Shown one piece after another: positions 1 to 11,808 of a DNA stretch of 64,000 nucleotides. Within the stretch, counting starts at the first letter, position 1, and the number at the start of each line of letters is the position of its first letter. The stretch is from Colius striatus (Eukaryota; Chordata; Aves; Coliiformes; Coliidae), in assembly GCF_028858725.1 (NCBI RefSeq), contig NC_084774.1, forward strand, positions 4,934,001 through 4,998,000, in the 5' to 3' direction. The position numbers and the translations under genes were made by a program. The notes beneath the pieces are model-generated. The model saw only the letters and a program-made list of their open reading frames with translations, made no database searches and was not told the DNA's origin.

Positions 1-32
1 TCAGGCTTCACAACAAACCTGTTGCTGGTCCT

Positions 33-164
33 CTCTCCTCTCCTCTCCTCTCCTCTCCTCTCCTCTCCTCTCCTCTCCTCTCCTCTCCTCTCCTCTCCTC
101 TCCTCTCCTCTCCTCTCCTCTCCTCTCCTCTCCTCTCCTCTCCTCTCCTCTCCTCTCCTCTCCT
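33..164. repeat. (CTCCT)n pentanucleotide microsatellite
   Basis: About 26 nearly uninterrupted copies of a pyrimidine-only pentamer run for roughly 130 bp, with all purines on the other strand. Such mirror-symmetric homopurine/homopyrimidine tracts can form triplex (H-DNA) structures, and their length usually varies between individuals. The copies look almost pure, which suggests recent expansion. No gene is seen next to it. Confidence 0.97.
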
Positions 165-3100
165 GCTATTTCACAGCTGGATAATCAACAGAAACTAGAG
201 CTTGGTGCACAAATGGGGTTTGTGGTGGTAAAATAAATTGATCTACATGAAATATAGAAAGTGTATTCCCAGAGGTGAGAAGAGCAAAGGGCCTTCTTGG
301 GGAAAAGAGAAAACCAGGACTGATTTAATCAGGTGCATAAATCAGAAGCACAGCAAAAGGAGCCGGAGCAGAATCTCACAGCAAGAGTTGTAGCAAAGGT
401 AGCTCTGGGGACTCAGAGACCACCTTCACTCCTGGCACAGGACAGCAGTATCAGACACTCCTAGGGCAAGCACCTGTGAGCCCCCCCACACTTTTGCCAT
501 GCTTTTTCAGCCACTAGCTTACATGTGCCAAGCACAGCCCAAGGGGATGAGCTCTCCAACGTGACTGTGTACATGCTGGGAAGGGTCTGAGTGTGAAATA
601 TAGAGTTAAACAAACGCTTCTCCCATCAACACAGCATCGAGCTCCAGCTTTTCTCCAGGCCTTGTCAGGAATCACTCTGTGTTCTTTTCTTTTGTTCCTC
701 TCATCCTTTTTCTAAGACTGTTCCAGGCTGAGGATGTGTTTTCTCTTGTGCAGATACACCTGACAGCTTCCCATGGAGAGGTGGGGAGCTCTTCAATCAA
801 CAGCACTTGTTTGCTTGTTCCCTCTTTGAGTGCTCTCACATAGCTCAGCTTCATCATAAGAGAACAGTATTGCAGATTCCCTAATTCAGTTTCTAAAGTA
901 GAGGAAACCAAAGACTTTTCAGTTTGTAGAATAAAGAGTGATTATGTAGAAGAAAATGAAATAATGAGAGTGCCCCAGGGCAGAGGAAGGAGGTTGAGAT
1001 CTTCGGGAGTCACAGAAGAGTACAGAAGACAGCAAAATCAGTTGACTCTCTCAAGGAAGCTACCATATACACAGATGTCAAATGTAATACTAAAGCTGTT
1101 GTTGTTCAGCAGGCCTGAACCTAACTGTTAATCACTGAAGACAAGGAAGATAGAACCTGTGAGAACATGTGAGTGAGTGAGTTCTTCCACATCGGCTTCC
1201 ATTATGTTCTCATTTTTTAATCTGAAGCAGGTGCTTTTGGTTTTGAATCACAAGAAGGGGCTGATCCAGACTGGCATTTCTTATGTTTCTTCATTGGTTA
1301 TATACTAATTTGTGAGTTGCCTTTTAAGGTTACATCCTTATCTCTGGAGAGATCCTTTAACAACCATCAAGCACTTATTCATGACCAACACTGAGAATGT
1401 CAGCCCTTCAGGTTTGCTTAGCTACATCATATTCTGTGCACTTCCATTAATTTAACAACTGATTGCAGTATTGCCATCTAGTTTCTTTTTAAGAAAAAAG
1501 AAGTCTGAAATGGGACATGCAGGGCCCTTTCTTTTCTGCTTTGCTTTTCTTTCTTTTCCTTTTTTTAAAGCAGTTATCATTCTGTGGTGGCCTGCAAGTC
1601 ATTTAGAAGAGGGCTGGCTTGAAAACCCAGGAGAGATGTCAAGCATGGCAGAGGAGAGAGGTGACTGATCTGCTCTGCAGAGCCTCCACAAGCATTGTTT
1701 ATTTGCTGTGCACACCCAAGCTAGTTCTGTACTCCATCACCATGGCAGCTTATTGACATCCAGGCATCTTCCCAGACACTCTCATAACATCTTCCCATGA
1801 CTGCAAGTGAGGGAGCAGAAAGGCCAGAAGACATCCTGAGTAGGGGACAGTGCATAAAGGAGCCAATATAAAGTGAGAATGTTAGGGAGTAGTCAGAATT
1901 ATCTCTGCACCTAGAGCAGACCACAACAAACACAACTGCTGAAAGAAGACAAGTCCTGAACATGCTACGAGTTCCCTAAAATGCAAAGAAATCACACTCA
2001 GATCAGGCTTCTCCAGAGGAGATTGATGCAAAGGCTAGTCATGAAGTAACATCTGTCCCATCACATACATGAGCACCCATGGAGAGCAAAAGAGAGAGCA
2101 ATAGTGGCTGGGGAGGGATGCAAGCACAGCATTTCCTGACCTTTCCTCTGCACATCTGCTACCAAGAGATGAAGGAGAAAGTGCTGAGCAGAGTCATGAA
2201 AAAGAATCAAGAAAGATCTGTCTGCAGGTTGTTTCTTTTGAACAGAGACAGCCACAGAGTTTCAATTCCCAAAAGCACAAGAACTACAGTTTAGAGAAAG
2301 TGGGTTTTTTTTTCCTGGTGGTGCAACAGAAGCCATTTCAGTTGCAGAACTTGATAGGAAAATGCCAAGCAAATGCTGTTGCCCAAGTTTTCAAGTCAAG
2401 ACTTCTCGTTTTCTACCAGACCCCTGCTTTGTTTTGTCAGTTGCCAACAAAGACTGGACTTGTGAACACTAAAGCAATGGGAACACATCAAAATGTTGTT
2501 CCTTTCCCCCAGTCTGACATATCTCCTGTGTTGGATACTGCACAGGCAATTCAGAGCTCCTTCAAGAGTTCCCACCAGACCTGATGACTGAGACTCCTGC
2601 TTGACATTGCTGAGTTGTGAGAGAGGGTAGCAAAATTGCAAAGAGGGTTAACCAAATATCCAAATAAAAGCTGAAAAGCAGCAAGCTCTAAGTTTGGAAG
2701 TCAGCACCATACCTGCCTCTCCCTGCTCTCCAAATAGGAGAGACCCAAATACTTTGGCCTCCAACATCAGCAAGCCACAGTTACTAAAATAGCTAGACAG
2801 GTTTTGCAACAGCATTGTTCACCTGCTCTTCACTGTAGCTATTTTTAGTAGGTCATTTATTTGAGAGCAGGCTCCGGGAATATCTGTTTCCTAGTCAACT
2901 GGGCAAATTGGGCTGTGTTTGCTGTTCACTGAATTTGTAAACAAAAAGCTCTTAGGGGAATGGAGAAACATGAGTGAAGCAAAGAGAATCAGCCTCCCAG
3001 GTCTCAGTGATACCACCGAGCTCACTGTGGTTGTGCCAGTTTGACCCACTACCCTCCAGCCAGCTGGGTTTTACATAGCCACTGACAACACGTTGCATCT

Positions 3101-6100
3101 AAGCTGGTACTGCACCTATTAAGGAAAGATAAAGAAAACAGCAGGGACTGTCTGCATGTAGCAGTACCTCAGTTACAGTGTCTGACCCCAAATCCACTGC
3201 TGATTTAGCTCAGACTTCTTGTTTCCCAGGGAAGCTCTTCAATTGGAGGGAAATGGTAGACTTGTAAATGTTCTGTACGAGGTCTTGGAGGAGGATCCAA
3301 CCTAGCTCTGTATGTAAATCACTCCTGTTTGGGCTGATTTTTACCCTACATACAAAACAGGAAGCATGAAGGGCTGTGCCACTGTCTGGAGTCCTCCTGG
3401 CTCTGTTGCTGTTGCTGAGCTATGCACAACATACACCATCTCTATCTCTGCATACATTGCAAGTCACACCAACTAGTCAGAACTGCTTCTTGCTTAAGAA
3501 AGGCCAAATCTCAGCATCTGTTGTGCTGGTCCATGGAGGAGACAAGCCATGGGACCCTTCATGTGCTTGCAGGGTAAAGCACAGAGACAAATTTCCCATG
3601 CTGCAGCTGTACCACAGTCAGCTCTGAGCAGAGTCAAGCTGGGCACAGCTTGAGCACCACTATGGGCAGCACACACTTGTCTTATATTTAAGTAACTGCA
3701 AAATAGACTTCCACTGGCAGCAGCCTTTGATGATGCTTAACAGATTTGCCTCATTTTTCCTACATGAATGCCACCAGTAATTATTCTGCCTGGTTTTTTA
3801 TACCTTAATGGCACTCCAGCTATCTTGCTCTGTCGTGGCCTCTTTTGTCTGAATACCCTCATATACCACCATGCACCATCGCCCCGGGTTCCGGTCCAGA
3901 GAAAGATAACCTTCCCATTCATCCCTTACTGTTTCCTTCTTGAAACATCTCTTCTTCTCTAAGTCCTTCTCATCCCCTCTGAAATTCTTATGAAGGACAG
4001 TCAAGGTGCTATCCCCATCTCAGCAAGCTACATTTGCTTGCTGAGCCCCTGCATTCTGGGGCTCCTGCCTCCCTCTGTGCATCTGCACCAGGGACAGAAC
4101 TTAGGGGAGTCCCTCACTGCCCCCTGAGCAGCAGGAATCCCAGAGGATATACAGGGGAAGCCCCCTGTGTTTCAAGGGAGTTGATTCTGTTCATCTTTCA
4201 CTCCTCTGAATTCAGTTTTGTAGCTTATTAATGAAGCTAATGAGGTACACTTGGTGCTGTCTTTCTGAATCACTGTGGAAGAAACAGAGAAGAAAAAAAA
4301 GCCCAAATATCAACCATGGTTTTCTGAGTCTGATTCAACACTGAGACGAGAGCAGTGGTGTGCATGTAAAAAGCCACAGTGAGGATCATCTCTTCATCTT
4401 ATTATTTCTTCCTCTCTGAAGTGAGTCTGCTCTGCAGTTTGACCACGAGTTCCTTTTGGATGGCAAATACAAGCACTGAATCCCACTGATGCCCCTTGTC
4501 TCACTCTTATTGCTATATTAGTGGACATGAAAATTAGAGAAACACAAATGTGTTCAGACTCAGCTGATGGCAGGAGATGTGAAGGGAGAAAACTTCCCTG
4601 AACCTTTTAGAGGCAGAGTCTGTTCCTCAGACATCACAAGTCTTAACAAGACTCCTCGACTTTCATGCTGAAAGTTTTCAAGGTCAGTGATGTGTTGAAA
4701 ATAACTTCATCTGCCATGTGTGCCAAGTCCCTGCTACTCACCTCCAGACATTTCCCATCCTTGTCCCAAATGAAAAAAATAAGGCAAGCTTTCAAATAGC
4801 CTGTTTGAATAAAACTCAGTGATCTTTCTTGCTTTCATCACTGCTCACTTTGTTCCTTACCGTGTGGCATAGACAGCAGGCAGAAGGGTGAGCTGAGAAC
4901 CTTGATGCACATGGAACAAGAGACAACTAATTGAGGCTGTAGGAGCATCCAGTCAAGGGAAAGAATCCTGCATAGTATCTGCCTACCCTCAGTGTCCAGA
5001 AATCATGAAGAGAGGCTGGAGGGAGGTGAGGAGTAATGTAGAATTTGCAAAGTCACTTGCAAGGAAGCAGAAATGAAGTGAAAACATTGAATTTGTACAT
5101 AATCACGTTTCCAAAGGATGGGATATTGAAAGAGAAGGGCAGATTCTGTATAGAGATGACAGGAGATAATGACACTTCTATAAAGGTTCTATTTCACATG
5201 TATCCTCTGGAATATGTCATGTGGACCCAGATCTATTTTGGTCTCCAGTACTCCTGCACCACGGCTGCAGTAAACTGCATTGCTGAGCAGTGTTTGCCAG
5301 CTATAGTGTCAATTAATAGTTTTCTCTTTCACTGAAGCCACTCCAGAAACATCCAACTATTCTTGCTCAAGCCCATAAGGGAAGACTGAATGCTGATCTG
5401 CTTGTTTCAGGAGCTGAGAAAGCTGTGCAGAGAGCATGTTGCTCAGGGCAAGTCCACAGGAGTCCTCGCACCGCTGAGGGCTCAGCACAGCCACTTCCTG
5501 CAGCCCTCCTGTGCAGACACGTTACAGACAGTGCTTAACGCCACAAACAGCCTAGCTTGCCCACTCAGCCAAAAATACACTAGGACAGAAAGAACAGGAT
5601 CAACAGAAACAAGCCCCTGCAAGAGGAGGAGTGCTGGGAACAAGAGGCAGCAAAGCTACAGGGATCCAAAGATAGCAGCTGCAGGGTGATGAGTGCAGAG
5701 GGGCTGCCGTGGAGGCTGTGTGTGGGCAGAGGAGTTTGCAGGCAGTGTTTGCTACATCTCTAGCTGTAGTCAAGCAGCACTGTGCTCAGAAAATCCCCGG
5801 TTTCCCCGTCCCATCTCTTCCCTTCCATGTATGGAGGGTAGTATAGAAACTTAACCCCCTCTGATGGCTCTGTGGTTGTGGCTTGGATCATAGCAGCAGT
5901 GGATGGAGAAGCAAACTCCTCCACGCTGGGAAGGGACCTTCTGGCCACTACAGGAGGACAAACTTTTCTGATTTGGGCATATAGGCTTCCAAGTCTGTCC
6001 AATAGGCAGCAGCACAGATACAGACTGTCCTGAATCCACAATTGTTCCACAGCCCTTATAGGAACACTTATATGAGCTGAGACTATCCCATGCACATGTG

Positions 6101-6553
6101 CACACACCAGCCAGAGAACCCGTCAAGCCACTTTTACAGGAGTAACTCTTGTGCTCTCTCTTCATGACTGAATCCCTGCACCTACAGAAGAGACCTGCAA
6201 ATCCCTCCCAGCACTTATGGATGTGTTTTGTTCCTTACAGGCTCCTGTGTCCCAGCAGGAGATCAGTGCTGAATGAGCAACTCCTCTTAGGTTTATATCT
6301 TTTGATGAGTAAGATGCTTGCCTGCAGCTGCCAGTCAGTACATCAGGCTCCTCATTATGTTTTAAAATATGAAATAAAGGAATTGGCTGAAATGCCAGGC
6401 AGCAGCCTCTTGTCCTGCCTTTTATAAAAGAGTAAGTTTAAAATAATAATAAGTAATAATAAAGCCCTGTCATCTCTGCAGTTCTCTCCATTGTGTACAA
6501 TTGAACGTGATGAGAATTTACAGAAAGAAAAATCCAGCCAGAGACAACACGGT
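165..6553. other. Non-coding stretch, no gene recognised
   Basis: Unique, AT-leaning, CpG-poor vertebrate DNA. Open frames are all short (about 115 codons or fewer), overlap each other on opposite strands, and resemble no protein family I know. I see no CR1 tail, LTR or RNA gene. A few GT-AG-like sites occur (for example minus-strand donor-like sequence near 4741), but none frames a convincing exon. It could be intergenic or intronic. Confidence 0.6.
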
Positions 6554-6554
6554 C

Positions 6555-6626
6555 ATACCAACAGCCTTTGGCAACCCCTTTATCACAAAGGGACCTACCA
6601 AACCCTTTGGCAACCCCTTATCACAA
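6555..6626. repeat. Two-copy 39-bp tandem duplication
   Basis: The motif CCTTTGGCAACCCC followed by TTATCACA occurs at 6565 and again at 6604, a period of 39 bp. The copies differ by one T in a T-run and by small changes at the edges. The preceding TACCAA is also shared, so the homology begins near 6555. This is a local slippage-type duplication. No function is visible. Confidence 0.85.
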
Positions 6627-8465
6627 GAGCAGCTTGCAGATAAACACTGCTGAATCCCTGGGGCTAGCACAGACAAGGGTTTGGAGATTTTACTTGAGTC
6701 CCATGAGCTGCTCATGAGCAATCTCAGACTGCACTCCCGAAACATAGAGCAGGTAATTTCAGAGCAAGAGGAACTGATAAAGTCTAGGCCAGATTAAACT
6801 CTCCCAGGAGTGGAGATTAGGCAGCACAACACTTACAAATAGCCATGTTAATTACCAACTACTGGGCCAGTAAATCAAGTTCACCAGCTCCATATTTCAA
6901 AATTTGTACCAATCTAGGCTTGGCAGGAACCCCCTTTCTTTGCTTTAATTTCAGTTTAATGAGATGAAAGTCCAGCCAGAAGGCTACAGGGCCTGATCCT
7001 GCACTGTTGCTCAAAAGGAACATAGGGTGATTTGCAGAGTTAGGGAATCAGTCTTGGTGTGGACATTTACTCATTCATACTGGAGCTGTCCTTGATCAGC
7101 CTTGAAAGAGGAATTAAGGTATTGGAGATGCTGGGAGCAGATCTGAGCTACCATGAGCACTTCAAGGGCTGTGAATTTAGCACATTAGTCTAGAATTCAA
7201 AGCCCTAAATATCCTCAAATCGTTCAAATTACCAGAATGTTTAGATCAAAAATCAAAACAGACAGTGGGAAAAAAATTAACTTCTTTTACACTTCATTTC
7301 AAAGTGCTGGGTCTTTCAAACTGATAAAATGTGACCATCTGAAACGTTAGCTTTGTGCAGTGCAGCAGAAAGCCATGCCAATTAAAAGATGAAAAAGGTT
7401 TTTGTCATTTCTCAGAAGATAACAGAACAGTAGCTTTCTAAGGAGAAGATGATCTGAAACAAAAATATTATCAAAACAGCAATGTGGCAAAGCATTCCAC
7501 TTTCAGAACTGCCTTTGGCTGTAGGAAGCATCAGAGCTCCTCCTGCCTAGCCATGCTCTGGGCAGTTTACTTCTTTAAAGAAGACCAGACCCTAGGTCAC
7601 CAAGGGCAAGGATCTGCCTAACAGATCAGCTTTCCTTTTGGACTGAATGTCAATGTTTTTTGACTCCAGGTAGATGTAGACAAGCACAAAACTCAAGTTC
7701 ACTGGGCATCTGAAGAATAAAAGACTAAAAGTAGGGCTTGGAGGCAAATGCTATTAATCAGTGTTTTGTGCAATTGCAATCTTCCACAGGAATTCCCTGT
7801 GTCTTCTGCTTTCAGAGAGAAGATTTAGACTTGCTTTGGTTTATTTTATCAAGAAGACAATGAAGAAAAATGAGCAGAACACGACACCAGCAGTGAGAGA
7901 TGCCTGCACAAAGCCAAGACAAACCCAACAACTGGTAAGATTTGGTCAGACTAGCTTTAAAACTGCTCAGATTTGCAGCACTGTGCATGAAGCTGTGGGT
8001 AAAAACCAAACCAACAAAAAAGCACTGCTTGCTACTAGAGTCATTTGAATGTGGGAAAGCTGTCAGTGCAAGAAAACATCTCTTTAGAGTTGGTTGGGCA
8101 TTAGCAAAGGGGGAAACATTTTCAGCCCAATCATATACATGTCCCATGATTTATATTCTTTACAGCATTTTTATGAGCTTCTTTAGCATATCATCCAGTG
8201 TAATAACAGTATGGTAATTGTGTTGGCTGCATGTCCTGGCACTTAATTATAATCCTGTCATTGTCATTTCCCAGCTTGTCTAACAGAATAACCTTGCCAT
8301 GTGGCTGACATCCAATTAAGAAAAAGAGGGGTGAAGGAAAGAAAATATAGATAAATACAATATCATTAGAAAAGACACTTGCTTGATGTTTTTTGTGATA
8401 AAGTCCCTAAGTTATAACTCTGCACAACAATGTTAACTTTCGTCTGCAGCCTTCTTACACACGTT
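6627..8465. other. Non-coding stretch with AT-rich block before CR1
   Basis: No gene or recognised repeat is seen. The part around 8160-8330 is AT-rich, contains several TAAT/ATTA cores and has the even, low-repetition texture typical of conserved non-coding elements. That is an impression that needs an alignment. A CR1 copy begins just downstream at 8466. Confidence 0.5.
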
Positions 8466-9470
8466 ACAGAATCACAGAATCATTGTGGTTGGAAAAGATC
8501 AAGTCCAACCACTAACCACTCACCTCACACTGTCAGGTCCATCTCTAAACAATATCACTCAGCACCTCAGCTATGTGTCTTTTGAATAACTCTAAGGATG
8601 GGGACTCCACCACCTCCCTGGGCAGCCTGTTCCAATGCCTAACAACCCCCTTGGTGAAAAAGTTCTTCCTAATCTCCAATCTAAACCTCCCTTGGGGCAA
8701 CTTGAGCTCATTTACTCATGTCCTATCATTCATTACTGGAGAGAAGAGATGGACACCCACCTCACTACAGCTCCCCTTCAGGTAGTTGCAAAGACTGATC
8801 ATGTCTCCTCTCAGCCACCTCTTCTCTAGCTAAATATCCTCAGCTCCCTCAGCTGCTCTTCATAGTACTTGTTCTCTAGCTTCATTGTCTGAGTCTGGAC
8901 TCTCCAACATCAGAATGTCTCTCATGTAGTGAGGGGCCCAGAATTGAACAGAGTATTCAAGGTACAGCCTCGTCAGTGCCCAGTACAGGGGAACAATCAC
9001 ACCCTTGGCCCTGCTGCCACACCACTGCTGATCCAAGCCAGGATGCCCTTGGCCTTCTTGGCCACATGAGCACGCTGCTGGCTCATGTTCAGCTGCTGTC
9101 ACCAACCCCTCCCAGACCTTTTCCCTCTGGGCAGCTTTCCAGCCCCTCTGCCCCAGCCTTCCCTGACTCCTTTGCCCTTCAGGACTGCCTCCCAAGGGAC
9201 ATTGGCAACCAAATTCCTGAACAATTCAAAGGCTGCCCTCCAAAAATCTAAGGTGGCAGTTCTGCTGATCCCCCTCCTTGCTTCTCTGAGGATTGAGAAC
9301 TTGATTGTTTCATGATCACTATGCCCTCGGTGGCTTCCAGCCATCACTTCCTCTACCAGACCTTCTTTGTTTGCAAACATCAGGCCCAGCAAGGCTCTCT
9401 CATCAGCTGCGTGAGGAAATTATCCTCCACACACTCCAGGAACATACAAGAAGGCTCTCCTCCAGCTCAA
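8466..9470 (-). mobile_element. CR1 LINE fragment, endonuclease joined to distal RT and 3' tail
   Basis: CR1 is a non-LTR retrotransposon whose ORF2 protein carries an APE-type endonuclease and a reverse transcriptase. Read on the minus strand, 9099-9447 encodes the end of the endonuclease: FLECVEDNFLTQL, a frameshift, then LMFANKEGLVEEV, then GHSDHE (SDHE at 9309-9320), the conserved C-terminal SDH motif of this nuclease class. Immediately after WEAVLKGKGV..GW the sequence jumps to the far end of ORF2. VIVPLYWALTRLYLEYSVQFWAP lies at 8917-9000, followed by the degenerate 3' part and a terminal AGAATCACAGAATC tail at 8466. The central RT region, including the catalytic aspartates, is therefore missing, with the joint near 9150-9160. 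Frameshifts and stops make it inactive. The 5' edge is uncertain and homology may reach 9545. Confidence 0.93.
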
Positions 9471-11784
9471 AGACTTCATTTTCTTTAAGATGCCTCATCT
9501 TCCTTTCCTTCTGGATCAGCACCAGTCAAGCTCCAACCCAGCTCTGATAAACATTTGCTGTCTTCACATGAATAGAGATTTTCCCCTTCCTTGGGTGCAG
9601 GTACAGCCCCAGCCCCAACCTTAGAATAACTGTCTGAAAACCACTGGCAGAAGATTCAGAATGGGTGGAGAGTGAAGCAACACCTCAGAGGTTTTTAAAA
9701 CTTGATCAGAAGGCAGTAATTAACTAATCCTTAATCCTCTGCATTTCCTATCTGAGGTTTCTTGTCTGTCTGTCCATTCCTGCCTCTACTGGCTAACACA
9801 GCTGAGGAGGCAGCTGCCATCTTCCAGTTCCTCCTTGCTGACTGGCTCCCACCCGAAATCCAATGGAGAAAATCTGACAAATCCTGTAACATCTCATCTC
9901 CCACCTCCAGGATACTCAGTATGTTCCAAAACCCAAATCAATCCTCAAGACAACGTCTCTTAATCAAAGCATCTGATATGCAGAACTAAATATGCTTTGG
10001 TTATTGTCTGTCCTTTCCAGCAGAGCTGCTTCAAGGAGCTTGCTCTGTGATCACTTACATGAGTAAGTTACAAGTAATGGTGCATAGACCATACTACAAG
10101 CATTCACATGTACTCTTAGCTCAGACATGGACTCTTACAACAGCTCAGTTCCTTCATGGTACCTTGTTTGTGCTTCATATCTTAGCTATGTAATCCCAGG
10201 ATGTTCTTTCTACCACAGATAGATACAACTTTCCATACCATCATACCCAGGTGTTAGAGGCTCATAGGCATTATTAAATGATCTTTATCCAATCCCATAG
10301 TTGAGCTTCACAAGAACTAAGGAGACAGTATGACTGTTTCATAGCTGTGGGGACTCCAGCCCCAGAGACCTCAGTGAATGCAAGGTTGCTGATCACTTCC
10401 ACAGTGATTATTTATGCAACTAGGATTGATATGGAGACAAAAAAGGAAGTCTAGACAAATAATATAGCTGTGAAATAAACTGCAGTGCTGTAAGACACTA
10501 GGATTCCTCACTGCTGAACAGTTCATTACACAGGAGCTTCCCCTAGGAAACTGCCATAACTTTTTAGGAGAACATTTCCTCTCCCCATATTACTTTCCTA
10601 TGTGAACAAGAGGTGTGTGCAATGATGCCTTTCACGTGCTCCTCTTGCTTTTGTCCCCTCCTTGCACTTGCCAGCTTTCAGCAGTGCTGTGCCCCAGTCT
10701 CTGTTAGGCTCTTGGACAAAGGCAGAGGAGGAAGCAGGGAGGGCAGCATGGCACTGCAAATCATGGTTTAAAGGTTTAATAACTTGTTGTGGCTGTGTTT
10801 ACTCTTCCCAGACTGCTTTGACTGATTAAGAACAAAATCCTGAAAAATCAAGGAAAATCAAAAACTGGAGTAAAAGTGAGAACTAAGTGTTTTGGGGTAG
10901 GCTGTTCCACCCAGTGTAGCCATTGTGTTGGTTGGCCATGTGGAGACTCTGCAGGTGAGAGCAGGAGCAAACAAGAGTCCTCTTTTCATTCATTCCAGGA
11001 CTTACCTTAGCTTTGTTCTCAATTTGGAAGCAATTGCTTCTCTCCCCAAGGAGCCATAAGAAGTTGCACAGTCTGCAGAGTAGATGGGCTGAGGTGACTG
11101 GGAGGGAAACTCCATGTAGGGAGGTTTAAGTTAATGGAGCGTGGCAGAGAGAAGAAAGGCTTGTTTTCCCCCTTTCCATCCAGAAAATCTCATGAGGATA
11201 AAATCACTGAATCAAAGCTGGACTTACAAGAGGCTTGATGTGAAAGCACTAGGATTTGGGGAAGAAAAGCAATCTGCAGCTGGTTCTGCCCAAGGCAAAG
11301 CTGACATGGTCACACCTGAGAAGAAAGGATTAACACCTTATTGTAGCTTGTGATGTGTTAAAAGGGACAGTGGGATGCCTTGGGGCACTGACCAGCAAGA
11401 GACCCACAGTAGCAGCAACAGTTTCTCTGCTGAGGGAGCTTGAGCTGGAAGCAGAGGCACAGGCAGGACCAACAGCTCCTCTCTATGAGGTTTCCCCAAT
11501 CATCCAGGGCTCATCTCTCCATTCCTTTAGGGCCCAGCAGCAGTGCTGCCTTTTTCATGGCCCAGTGCTTGTGCTTTCCCTTCCAGCTCCCACTGCCACA
11601 CAGCTCTACTTCCTTACAACTGACATCTCCACTTGTGATTCCACAACCAGCAACTACAACACAACACAGTGGCCAGTGCCAGAGCAACGTGCCACGTCCC
11701 AGGGAATCTGCTGAAGAGTCATTGAGAGTTGTTTCCTCTTGATTCTTGTTTTTGTTTAAAAGGAAATCTGGTGAAGTGCCTTGA
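9471..11784. other. Non-coding stretch, no gene recognised
   Basis: Unique CpG-poor DNA with scattered short open frames and no recognisable protein. One minus-strand splice-like segment (11006-11072) is described separately. I see no repeat with a recognisable family signature, apart from a possible diverged extension of the CR1 copy up to about 9545. Confidence 0.55.
11006..11072 (-). other. Candidate 67-bp exon, minus strand (speculative)
   Basis: On the minus strand a pyrimidine-rich tract ends in CTCTGCAG (plus 11073-11080), and 67 bp later the sequence reads AAG|GTAAGTCC (donor GT at plus 11004-11005). One of the three frames is open across all 22 complete codons (LCNFLWLLGERSNCFQIENKAK). 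It matches nothing I recognise. Good splice-like pairs this close arise by chance in tens of kilobases, so this could be a lncRNA exon, an alternative exon or nothing. Confidence 0.15.
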
Positions 11785-11808
11785 GGGGAGGGGGGCAGGG
11801 GAGGAGGG
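11785..11808 (+). other. G-quadruplex motif
   Basis: Four runs of three or more G separated by one to four bases (GGGG-A-GGGGGG-CA-GGGG-AGGA-GGG) fit the canonical intramolecular G-quadruplex pattern. It is isolated in AT-rich, CpG-poor DNA, unlike the usual promoter location. Confidence 0.75.
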
